DNA from: JBBSEZ01 sp038239195
GTDB taxonomy: Bacteria > Planctomycetota > Planctomycetia > Gemmatales > Gemmataceae
Length of the DNA: 5,761 nucleotides
Assembly (NCBI GenBank): GCA_038239195.1
Contig: JBBSEZ010000554.1
Span: 1 to 5,761, forward strand
Direction: 5' to 3'
Shown piece by piece: positions 1 to 5,285 of the stretch; position 1 is the first letter of the stretch; each line of letters begins with the position of its first letter. The notes below the pieces were generated by a model, which saw nothing but the letters and a program-made list of their open reading frames with translations, was not told the origin of the DNA and did no database searches. The position numbers and the translations under genes are program-made.

Positions 1-77
1 AGCGGCTGGCAGCGCACCGGGACGACCTTCTCCCCCAACTGCGGCTTCCGGCTCGCCTTGTTCGCATTCACGCACAT
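1..77 (-). CDS. N-terminal part of an unidentified protein, cut by the window edge
   Basis: Twenty-five codons are open from an ATG at 77 to the window edge, beginning MCVNANKASRKPQLGEKVV. An AGGAG motif (86-90, complement) lies 8 bases upstream of the ATG, a good ribosome binding distance, and the frame is closed upstream by a stop at 134-132, so this ATG is the only usual start. The opposite strand is also open here, as a C-terminal tail ending at a TAA at 94-96. By my hand count, codon position G/C is about 68/48/95% for the leftward frame but 48/68/90% for the rightward one, and real GC-rich genes show first above second. The lysine- and glutamate-rich leftward peptide also looks more natural. 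I do not recognise the family. A basic start followed by a VVPVR strand would be compatible with a small DNA-binding protein, but this is speculation. Confidence 0.5.
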   Translation of the reverse strand, partial: MCVNANKASRKPQLGEKVVPVRCQP

Positions 78-131
78 GGCCTGCGCTCCTGGGTAACGGA
101 TGTGAAGTACCGTTTTCCTAGGACGCAGGCC
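78..131. promoter_or_regulatory. Long imperfect hairpin directly upstream of the leftward gene
   Basis: Three stacked stems can be read by eye. GGCCTGCG (78-85) pairs with CGCAGGCC (124-131). TCCTGGG (87-93) pairs with CCTAGGA (117-123) with one G-T pair. AACGG (95-99) pairs with CCGTT (110-114). Together this gives about 20 pairs around a 10-base loop (100-109). In the leftward transcript the right arm contains the AGGAG ribosome binding site of the gene starting at 77, so folding would hide it. If a rightward gene ends at 96 instead, the same hairpin could act as a terminator, although only a weak TTATCT follows and there is no clear T-run. Confidence 0.5.
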
Positions 132-190
132 TTATCTGTCAACCCCTCAACCACTTACAGCTTCGCCCTACGCTGGACGCGGGAGGGATT

Positions 191-239
191 GAAGCCGAGT
201 GTCGACAACACCCCCGGCTTCCGCTACCCTAGGCAGGGT
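191..239. repeat. Two small hairpins in the divergent intergenic region
   Basis: GAAGCCG (191-197) is complementary to CGGCTTC (215-221), with an inner GTGT (199-202) and ACAC (208-211) that can also pair. Immediately after, ACCCT (226-230) pairs with AGGGT (235-239) around a four-base loop. They lie in the leader of the DUF1501 gene, between it and the leftward gene. I could not pick out a convincing -35/-10 promoter anywhere in 78-262. Their role is unknown; a leader structure or a shared operator is possible. Confidence 0.35.
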
Positions 240-262
240 GGCCGAACGTCCCGCGAAACGTC

Positions 263-266
263 GAGG
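263..266 (+). promoter_or_regulatory. Ribosome binding site that decides the DUF1501 start
   Basis: GAGG at 263-266 lies 8 bases before the ATG at 275. It overlaps the upstream in-frame GTG (266-268), which therefore cannot use it. This favours the ATG at 275 as the start. Confidence 0.55.
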
Positions 267-274
267 TGCGGATC

Positions 275-1537
275 ATGTTCACGATCTGGGGCCCCAGTCA
301 GCCGTCCCGCGGCGGGATCAGTCGCCGCGACTTCCTGAGGATCGGCGCGTTCGGGGCCGGGCTGACGCTGGCCGACATGCTCCGCGCACGGGCCGCCGGC
401 CCGCCGGGCCGACCCGCCAGGGCCAAGTCCGTCATCATGATCTACCTCACCGGCGGACCGCCCCACACCGACATGTATGACCTCAAGCCCGACGCCCCGC
501 GGGAATATCGCGGCGAGTTCAAGCCCATCAAGACCAACGTGCCGGGCGTGCAGATCTGCGAGCATTTCCCCCTGCAAGCGAAGATGTGGGACAAGCTGGC
601 CGTCATCCGCACCGTCGTCACCGGCAACGTCGGCCATCGGGACCACGAGGTGCTGACGGGTTACAAGGAGCCGGGCTACCCGTCGTTCGGGTCGATCATC
701 TCCAAGCTGCGTGGCGTCGGCGCCTCGGGGGTGCCGCCCTTCGTCACCCTCCAGGGGGCCGGCGGCGGCGACCCGGCCTATCTCGGCGTGGCCCACCGTC
801 CCTTCCAGCCGAACGGCCCCGGCATGCAGAACCTGAGCCTGGCGCGCGGCCTCAAGCCGGAACGCCTGATGAAACGGCGGGCGCTGCTGAAAGGCTTCGA
901 CGAGATGCGCCGCGACATCGACGCCTCGGGCACGATGGCGGGCCTGGACGCCTTCGAGGCCCGCGCCTTCGACATGGTGCTTTCCGGCAACGTGGCCAGG
1001 GCCCTCAATGCGAATCTGGAGGACGCCAGGGCCCGCGAGCGTTACAAGGGTGTGCCCCAGTTCCTGACGGCCCGCCGCCTGGTCGAGGCGGGCGTGGGTG
1101 CCGTGACCCTCTCCATCGGCAACTGGGACACGCACTTCGACAATTTCAAGTACCTCAAGGCCGCCATGCCCGACGTGGATCGCGGCGTCAGCAACCTGAT
1201 CCAGGACCTGCACGACCGCGGGCTGGACAAGGACGTGGTGACGGTGATGTGGGGCGAGTTCGGCCGCGACCCGAAGGTGAACAACCGGGCGGGCCGCGAG
1301 CACTGGGAGCCGGTCATGTCCGCCCTGATCGCGGGCGGCGGCCTCAAGATGGGCCAGGCCGTCGGCACGACCACGGCCCGAGGCGAGGAGCCCAAGGAGC
1401 GCCCCTACAAGGTGCCGCAGGTGCTCAGCACCATCTACCGGGCCGTCGGCATCGACCCGGCGAAGACCTTCCCCGACGGCAGCGGCCGGCCCGTGCACAT
1501 CCTCGACGAGCGGGAGCCCGTCACCGAGTTGTCGTAA
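275..1537 (+). CDS. DUF1501 family Tat-exported protein
   Basis: A 420-residue protein of the DUF1501 family, whose members are abundant in planctomycetes and related in fold to alkaline phosphatase/sulfatase-type enzymes; no specific reaction is established. The N-terminus has a twin-arginine export motif, SRRDFLRIGAFGAG (residues 16-29), so it should be exported folded, possibly with a cofactor. Family motifs follow: LTGGPPHTDMYDL (58-70) with His64 and Asp66, the ICEHFP segment, NWDTHFDN (283-290) with Asp285 and His287, and GEFGRDP...GREHW (327-344) with Glu328, Asp332 and His343. These His, Asp and Glu residues look like candidate metal ligands, which is inference. The ATG at 275 is preferred over the GTG at 266 because of the upstream GAGG and because the family typically begins MFT-W. 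It is co-transcribed with the DUF1549/DUF1553 gene 23 bases downstream, its usual partner. The frame is intact with a normal C-terminus. Confidence 0.92.
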   Translation: MFTIWGPSQPSRGGISRRDFLRIGAFGAGLTLADMLRARAAGPPGRPARAKSVIMIYLTGGPPHTDMYDLKPDAPREYRGEFKPIKTNVPGVQICEHFPLQAKMWDKLAVIRTVVTGNVGHRDHEVLTGYKEPGYPSFGSIISKLRGVGASGVPPFVTLQGAGGGDPAYLGVAHRPFQPNGPGMQNLSLARGLKPERLMKRRALLKGFDEMRRDIDASGTMAGLDAFEARAFDMVLSGNVARALNANLEDARARERYKGVPQFLTARRLVEAGVGAVTLSIGNWDTHFDNFKYLKAAMPDVDRGVSNLIQDLHDRGLDKDVVTVMWGEFGRDPKVNNRAGREHWEPVMSALIAGGGLKMGQAVGTTTARGEEPKERPYKVPQVLSTIYRAVGIDPAKTFPDGSGRPVHILDEREPVTELS

Positions 1538-1560
1538 CCGCGTCCTGAGGAGGTCCGACC

Positions 1561-4110
1561 ATGCGCCGACAGTGGCCCGCCCTGATAGCCGTCGTGGCCC
1601 TCGCCTGCGCGACGAGCCCGCTCCCGGCCGCTGAGATCCTATCCCTCGCCGTCCATCCGGCGAAGGTCGCCCTGCGGGGCCGGGATGACTCGCGCCAGTT
1701 GATCGTCACGGCCACCCTCACGGGCGGGAAACTGCAAGACCTCAGCGGGGATGTCGCTTACGAGACGGCCGGCAAGGTCGTCCGCGTGACCAGCACGGGC
1801 CGGGTCATCCCGCTGGCCGACGGCGACACGAGCATCACGGTGCGTCACGGCGGCCGGACGGTGACGGTGCCGGTCAGCGCCGAGGCGGTCGATGTCGATC
1901 TGCCGATCAACTTCGGCAACCAGATCGTGCCCATCTTCACCCAGCTCGGCTGCAACGCCGGCAACTGTCACGGCAAGGCCAGCGGGCAGAACGGCTTCAA
2001 GCTCTCGCTGCTGGGGCTCGAGCCGGAGGCCGACTATGACGCCCTGGTCAAGGAGGCCAGGGGGAGGCGTATCCTCCCGGCGGCACCCGGGCACAGCCTG
2101 ATGCTGCGCAAACCCACCGGGCAGGCCCCTCACGGCGGCGGCCGTCGCCTCGACCCCCAGTCCGACGAGTACAAACTGCTGCGCCGCTGGATCGCGGCTG
2201 GCTCCCCTTTCGGCGGCCGCGACGACCCCGTCGTCACGCGCATCTCGGTTTACCCCGAGCGGCGCATCATGACGCCCGCCGGCCGGCAACAGCTGGCCCT
2301 GCTGGCCCATTACAGCAACGGGTCGGCGGTGGACGTCACGCGCCGCGCCCAGTACCAGAGCAACGACCCCGAAATCGCCAAGGTCGATCCCGCCGGCCTG
2401 GTAAGGGCTCTGGCGGGCGGCGGCGAGGCGGCCGTCATGGCACGCTACCAGGGGCACGTCGCCACGTTCCGGGCCGTCGTCCCGCGGGAGGCGAAAACGC
2501 CCGATTACCGATTCGAGGCGAAGACGCTGGTCGATCGCTTCACCCTGGTGAAGTGGCGGCAACTGAACATCATGCCGTCCGACCTGTGCGGCGACGGCGA
2601 GTTCCTGCGGCGGGCGTCGCTCGACATCACCGGCACCTTGCCGTCGGCGGAACAGGTGCGACAGTTCCTCGCCGACAAGGCCCCCGACAAACGCGACAGG
2701 CTCGTGGACGCCCTGTTGAAGACGCCCGCGTACGGCTACTTCTTCGCGAACAAGTGGGCCAGCATCCTCAAGGTGCGGACCGGCGGCACGGGCAAGGGCA
2801 CCGAGTACAAGGCACGCGGCACCACCGCCTTCCACAAGTGGATCGTCGAGGCGATGGCCGCCGACATGCCTTACGACCGGTTCGTCCGCGCCATCGTGGC
2901 CGCCACCGGCGACGAGAGGGATCACCCGCCGGCCCTGTGGTACAAGAACCGGGCCGAGTACCCGCGCGCCGTCGGGAGGGATACCGAGCTCGCCCTGGAG
3001 AGGCCGGCGCAATTCGTCGATGAGGTCGGGCAACTGTTCCTCGGCCAACGTCTGGCGTGCGCCCAGTGCCACCACCACCCCTACGAGAAGTGGAGCCAGG
3101 ACGACTACTGGGGAATGGCCGCCTACTTCGGCCGTTTCGGCCGCAAGTACGTCGAGGGCCCCGGCCTCCCCAAAATCGTCCGGAGCCGGGCCCAGCAGGT
3201 CAACCCCCAGGCCATCTTCGTGCTGCCGGCCGGCGACGTGATCAACCCGCGGACCAGGAAGCCCGCCTTCATGAAGCCGCTCGACGGCCTGATCGTGTCG
3301 GTGCCGGCGAAGGAGGACCCGCGTGAGAGGCTGGTCGATTGGATGGTGGATGCCAAAAACCCCTTCTTCGCCCGCGCGGTGGCGAATCGCTACTGGTCCC
3401 ACTTCCTCGGGCGGGGCCTCGTCGAGCCCATCGACGACATGCGCGAGACGAACCCGCCGACCAACCCCGAGCTGCTCGACGCCCTGGCCGCCGACCTGAT
3501 CAAACACAAGTACAGCCTCAAGCACCTGATCAGGACGATCTGCAAGAGCCGGACGTACCAGCTCAGCTCGACCCCGAACGACCTCAACAAGCAGGACAAG
3601 CAGACCTACGCCCGCTACTACCCGCGGCGGATGATCGCCGAGGTGCTGTTCGACGCGGTCGGCCAGGTGACGGACAGCCCCACGGTCTTTGAGACCCGCG
3701 CGCCGCTGCCCCCCCGGCGGGTGGCGCGGGCGATCATGCTGCCGGATGACACGTTCGGGTTCTCCTACTTCCTCGACGTCTTCGGCCGGCCGGATCGGGT
3801 GACCGCCTGCGAGTGCGAGCGCTCCTCCGAGGCGACCCTGGCCCAGGTGTTGCACCTGCTGAACTCGAATGAGGTGCAGGACAGGATCGCACGGGCGGGC
3901 GGCCGGGCCGACCGGTTGGCCCGTGACGCGCGGCCCGACGTCGAGAAGGTGGAGGAGCTGTTCTTGTGGCTGTATGGCCGCAAGCCGTCGCCGGCCCAGT
4001 TGAAGCTCGCCCTGGCGGACATCGCGGACAACGCCACGAACAAGAGGCTCGCTTACGAGAACATCCTGTGGGCGCTCCTCAACACCAAAGAGTTCCTCTT
4101 CAATCACTGA
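1561..4110 (+). CDS. Secreted DUF1549/DUF1553 protein with Ig-like domains and cytochrome-like motifs
   Basis: An 849-residue protein of the planctomycete PSCyt/PSD1 type. A signal peptide spans about residues 1-24, with likely cleavage after PAA. A first bacterial Ig-like (BIG2) domain covers roughly 25-110. A cytochrome-c-like segment follows (115-220), carrying the motif GCNAGNCHGK with Cys131, Cys136 and His137, a CX4CH spacing. A second Ig-like domain spans about 224-310. DUF1549 runs from about 323 to 540, with RRASLDITGTLP (350-361) and a canonical CAQCH motif (500-504). DUF1553 runs from about 588 to the end, with CECERSSEATLAQ near 750 and the typical ending LLNTKEFLFNH. The frame is intact. 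GAGGAGGT at 1547-1554 gives a strong ribosome binding site 6 bases from the ATG. The family is thought to bind heme and act outside the cytoplasm, perhaps in carbohydrate or sulfated polymer use, but its reaction is unknown. Pairing with DUF1501 suggests a shared complex or pathway. Confidence 0.92.
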   Translation: MRRQWPALIAVVALACATSPLPAAEILSLAVHPAKVALRGRDDSRQLIVTATLTGGKLQDLSGDVAYETAGKVVRVTSTGRVIPLADGDTSITVRHGGRTVTVPVSAEAVDVDLPINFGNQIVPIFTQLGCNAGNCHGKASGQNGFKLSLLGLEPEADYDALVKEARGRRILPAAPGHSLMLRKPTGQAPHGGGRRLDPQSDEYKLLRRWIAAGSPFGGRDDPVVTRISVYPERRIMTPAGRQQLALLAHYSNGSAVDVTRRAQYQSNDPEIAKVDPAGLVRALAGGGEAAVMARYQGHVATFRAVVPREAKTPDYRFEAKTLVDRFTLVKWRQLNIMPSDLCGDGEFLRRASLDITGTLPSAEQVRQFLADKAPDKRDRLVDALLKTPAYGYFFANKWASILKVRTGGTGKGTEYKARGTTAFHKWIVEAMAADMPYDRFVRAIVAATGDERDHPPALWYKNRAEYPRAVGRDTELALERPAQFVDEVGQLFLGQRLACAQCHHHPYEKWSQDDYWGMAAYFGRFGRKYVEGPGLPKIVRSRAQQVNPQAIFVLPAGDVINPRTRKPAFMKPLDGLIVSVPAKEDPRERLVDWMVDAKNPFFARAVANRYWSHFLGRGLVEPIDDMRETNPPTNPELLDALAADLIKHKYSLKHLIRTICKSRTYQLSSTPNDLNKQDKQTYARYYPRRMIAEVLFDAVGQVTDSPTVFETRAPLPPRRVARAIMLPDDTFGFSYFLDVFGRPDRVTACECERSSEATLAQVLHLLNSNEVQDRIARAGGRADRLARDARPDVEKVEELFLWLYGRKPSPAQLKLALADIADNATNKRLAYENILWALLNTKEFLFNH

Positions 4111-4121
4111 GGGGCGTCGTC

Positions 4122-4466
4122 TCATTCATGCAGGGCCTCTGGCTCAACATGGACATCTTCCCCTCGCGCAGCGCCGCCACTTCCTGTATCGTGCAGATCT
4201 TCTCGCACGAGGAGAGCACGCTGGTCACCGGCCGCGGCCACACCCTGGCCGTCGCCGTCGCCGAGCTGCACGAGCGGTTCTTCGCGCTGGGGCTCGGGGC
4301 GTAGCAGGGCGTCCTCGTAGCGGGTGACCTTCCCCTCCAGGTACGCGACCTTCCCCGTCAGGCTGAGGTTCTCGGTCTCCAGGGCAGTGATGTAGGCCCA
4401 CGTGTCCTCCGAGGAATCCGGGTCATAGGCCCACTGTCGCAATCGCTCAAGCTCCTTCCTATCCAC
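4122..4466 (-). CDS. Small helical (coiled-coil-like) hypothetical protein
   Basis: The suggested start is the GTG at 4466, reading VDRKELERLRQWAYDPDSS. AGGAGG lies just upstream at 4475-4470 with a short 3-base gap. Other in-frame starts are an ATG at 4493 and a GTG at 4502. Residues 1-54 are charged and helical, with heptad-like spacing in ITALETENLSLTGKVAYLEG, suggesting a short coiled coil; they end near RYEDALLRPEP. Past about 4304 the frame runs to a stop at 4122, but that part is antisense to the 4128-4304 ORF, is glycine-rich, and has codon statistics unlike a gene, so the original C-terminus was probably lost or replaced. The GTG overlaps the ancestral stop of the zinc-ribbon gene upstream (GTGGATAG), which suggests translational coupling. 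The family is not recognised. Small genes of this kind are common in phage-like or accessory regions. Confidence 0.5.
   Translation of the reverse strand: MDRKELERLRQWAYDPDSSEDTWAYITALETENLSLTGKVAYLEGKVTRYEDALLRPEPQREEPLVQLGDGDGQGVAAAGDQRALLVREDLHDTGSGGAARGEDVHVEPEALHE
4128..4304 (+). CDS. Small hypothetical protein, 58 residues
   Basis: The ATG at 4128 opens a frame read as MQGLWLNMDIFPS, ending VAELHERFFALGLGA before a TAG at 4302. An internal ATG at 4149 is an alternative start. I do not recognise the family. A short beta-rich stretch (CIVQIFSHEESTLVTGRG) followed by a helix (HTLAVAVAELHERFFAL) reads like a genuine small domain. By hand count the codon positions hold about 64/47/97% G/C, the pattern of a real gene. 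The opposite strand, also open here, shows about 97/47/64% and is unlikely to code. The ribosome binding site is weak: AGGGG lies 13 bases upstream. It starts 17 bases after the DUF1549/DUF1553 stop and could be read through from that operon. It may equally be the tail of an older, longer gene. Confidence 0.45.
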   Translation: MQGLWLNMDIFPSRSAATSCIVQIFSHEESTLVTGRGHTLAVAVAELHERFFALGLGA

Positions 4467-4639
4467 TGTCCTCCTTGTCCTCTCTCCAGCCATACCACGC
4501 ACACCCCTCGGGCTACCGCTGGTGCCCAGTTCTCCAGCTCACATTTCCCGCACCGCTGCAGGAAGAGCTTCCCCTCCTTGTCGCGAAAGCCCACGTAGCG
4601 GCCGTCGATGATCACGTCCTCAAGCTCCTTCTTCTCCAC
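4358..4639 (-). CDS. Small zinc-ribbon-like protein, apparently frameshifted at its last cysteine
   Basis: The GTG start at 4639 follows an AGGAGG at 4648-4643. The protein reads VEKKELEDVIIDGRYVGFRD, then a zinc-ribbon-like core with Cys30-x2-Cys33 (RCGKCELENWAP) and Cys47 (RGVCVVW). A second CxxC knuckle would be expected, but the fourth cysteine is missing. One frame over, from 4494, the sequence reads YGWREDKEDSG and stops at TAG 4461-4459, overlapping the GTG of the next gene. I infer an indel near 4495 that broke the ribbon; the intact protein would have been about 60 residues, ending at 4459. The frame as it stands instead continues to 4358 through sequence that codes for the neighbouring coiled-coil gene in another frame, so that tail is probably meaningless. 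Function is unknown; zinc ribbons often bind nucleic acid or protein. A sequencing error is an alternative explanation. Confidence 0.5.
   Translation of the reverse strand: MEKKELEDVIIDGRYVGFRDKEGKLFLQRCGKCELENWAPAVARGVCVVWLERGQGGQWIGRSLSDCDSGPMTRIPRRTRGPTSLPWRPRTSA
4446..4475 (-). repeat. Duplicated translation start region, copy 2
   Basis: Thirty bases covering the RBS, GTG start and first codons of the coiled-coil gene match 26 of 30 bases at 4619-4648, the equivalent region of the zinc-ribbon gene. Both read AGGAGGA, two variable bases, GTGGA, then GAAGGAGCTTGAG after three further bases. Confidence 0.6.
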
Positions 4640-4648
4640 GCTCCTCCT
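4619..4648 (-). repeat. Duplicated translation start region, copy 1
   Basis: This is the partner of 4446-4475, spanning the RBS and GTG start of the zinc-ribbon gene, with the same orientation and no gaps. The encoded starts are VEKKELE here and VDRKELE in the other copy. Confidence 0.6.
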
Positions 4649-4738
4649 CGCGCTGCCCCCTCAAGGGCCTTGTCAATGCTGCCTCGCCTGACCATCCTCG
4701 GTCCACCCGAGACCATAATGTTCCGTAGGGTAGGCGCG

Positions 4739-4805
4739 CTTATGTGGCGCAGAGAAGGGATCGAGGGCCAAGATGACCGGGAAAACGCAGCCTGCGTCAC
4801 ATAAG
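4739..4805. repeat. 67-base inverted-repeat element with 14-base arms
   Basis: CTTATGTGGCGCAG (4739-4752) and CTGCGTCACATAAG (4792-4805) are complementary at 13 of 14 positions, separated by 39 bases. A smaller ACGCAG/CTGCGT inverted repeat (4785-4790, 4792-4797) sits at the right end. The right arm overlaps a 15-base sequence repeated at 5635-5649. No clear target duplication flanks the element. It could be a small non-autonomous mobile element, a relic insertion-sequence end, or a protein-binding site. Confidence 0.45.
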
Positions 4806-4814
4806 GGATCGAGG
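4755..4814 (+). repeat. Direct repeat AAGGGATCGAGG, two copies
   Basis: AAGGGATCGAGG occurs at 4755-4766 and again at 4803-4814, 48 bases apart. The first copy lies inside the inverted-repeat element and the second overlaps its right edge. The core AAGGGATC is also found at 5642-5649. Confidence 0.5.
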
Positions 4815-4941
4815 TGCCGGCCGCCGGTTCCACTGCGTCAGATGCATCGTGGAAGAGGGGCTGGACGACGTCTTCGTCAACATCGCCGGCGCCGCTGACG
4901 ATGCGGACCTCGAGCAGTGGGCCGATGAGGAGGATGAGTGA
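4777..4941 (+). pseudogene. C-terminal remnant of a small CxxC protein
   Basis: Reading from after a stop at 4774-4776 to the TGA at 4939, the frame ends RFHCVRCIVEEGLDD followed by VFVNIAGAADDADLEQWADE and EDE. It contains one CxxC pair (codons at 4834 and 4843), an acidic C-terminus and good third-position G/C in its last 40 codons, so it looks truly coding. There is no ATG; the only usual start is a GTG at 4849, after the CxxC, and there is no RBS. The 5' end coincides with the repeats at 4755-4814, suggesting the gene head was lost by rearrangement there. The family is not recognised; an intact relative would probably have a second CxxC upstream. Confidence 0.4.
4796..4810 (+). repeat. 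15-base direct repeat GTCACATAAGGGATC, left copy
   Basis: Exact match to 5635-5649, 839 bases away. It overlaps the right arm of the inverted-repeat element and the start of the CxxC remnant. Confidence 0.6.
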
Positions 4942-5137
4942 TCAGAGGAAGAGGGCGCCCGGGCGACGGGCTGACCCGGCGGGGCGTTAGCGCGCCGAGC
5001 CGACGCCCGGTGCCTTCGGGGCCGGCAGGGTGCGCGGTCGCGCTCGGCGCCGTGCCGGGCCGGGCCGGACTGTCCGAGTAAACGGCGAGGCTACTGGCCT
5101 CAGGAGGGGGCGGAGGGTGGCTGTCGCGGGCTGCCCT

Positions 5138-5163
5138 GATGTAAATTCGGCCGAATTGATGTA
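5138..5163. promoter_or_regulatory. Perfect 14-bp palindrome framed by GATGTA direct repeats
   Basis: AATTCGGCCGAATT (5144-5157) equals its own reverse complement and is bordered on both sides by GATGTA (5138-5143 and 5158-5163). It lies about 125 bases upstream of the WD40 start, in an otherwise GC-dominated stretch. This is the shape of a dimeric regulator's operator. It could also be a short insertion with a 6-base duplication. Confidence 0.45.
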
Positions 5164-5211
5164 CCCAGCATCCATCGGCGTTCGGTCCCGCCTTTCTGGG
5201 AATTTACGTGC

Positions 5212-5231
5212 AACCCGTGCCGGGACGGGTT
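5212..5231 (+). promoter_or_regulatory. Hairpin in the WD40 leader
   Basis: AACCCGT (5212-5218) and ACGGGTT (5225-5231) form a perfect 7-bp stem with a six-base loop. The sequence after it is purine-rich rather than a T-run, so in this direction it is more likely a leader structure than a terminator. Confidence 0.4.
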
Positions 5232-5285
5232 AGAAGAGGGAGTCGTGGGGCCGACGGGTGATGACCAAGGGAAAGGGGATTAGCG

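Larger units (their letters stand above)
4942..5285. other. Gene-free, structured, GC-rich intergenic region and WD40 leader
   Basis: I see no supported gene here. The left part (4942-5130) is extremely GC-rich with overlapping inverted repeats: GGGCGT (4982-4987) with ACGCCC (5003-5008), and GCGCCGAGC (4992-5000) with GCTCGGCGC (5042-5050). The right part is less GC-rich and holds the palindrome at 5144-5157, a hairpin at 5212-5231 and a purine-rich leader ending in an RBS at 5272-5278. I could not identify a confident -35/-10 promoter. Short open frames on either strand here look like composition artefacts. Confidence 0.6.

Noticed and set aside
1..96. Rightward C-terminal tail ending at the TAA at 94-96, with an NCGFRLAL stretch resembling the end of formylglycine-generating-enzyme-like proteins
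   Set aside because: First codon positions are poorer in G/C than second positions, the reverse of a real GC-rich gene, and the leftward frame has a good RBS and start. Kept only as an alternative.
224..1498. Long leftward open frame of 424 codons opposite the DUF1501 gene
   Set aside because: It is antisense to an intact gene with clear family motifs. GC-rich DNA has few stops, and the peptide is low-complexity (Ala, Gly, His, Arg).
586..1548. Rightward 320-codon open frame inside the DUF1501 gene
   Set aside because: It is in another frame of a confirmed gene, is dominated by Arg, Gly and Pro, and has no RBS.
1639..4125. Leftward open frame of 828 codons opposite the DUF1549/DUF1553 gene
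   Set aside because: It is a composition shadow of the real gene, with no recognisable domain and a biased Arg/Gly/Val/Leu make-up.
4475..4804. Rightward 109-codon frame across the zinc-ribbon region
   Set aside because: It is mostly antisense to the zinc-ribbon gene, with no RBS and no recognisable motif.
4612..4833. Leftward 73-codon frame overlapping the start of the zinc-ribbon gene
   Set aside because: It spans the inverted-repeat element, has weak third-position G/C and is not recognised. A decayed upstream gene of the same cluster remains possible but unsupported.
5030..5233. Short open frames on both strands in 4987-5233
   Set aside because: They are Arg/Ala/Gly-rich, lie across inverted repeats and have no RBS; composition explains them.
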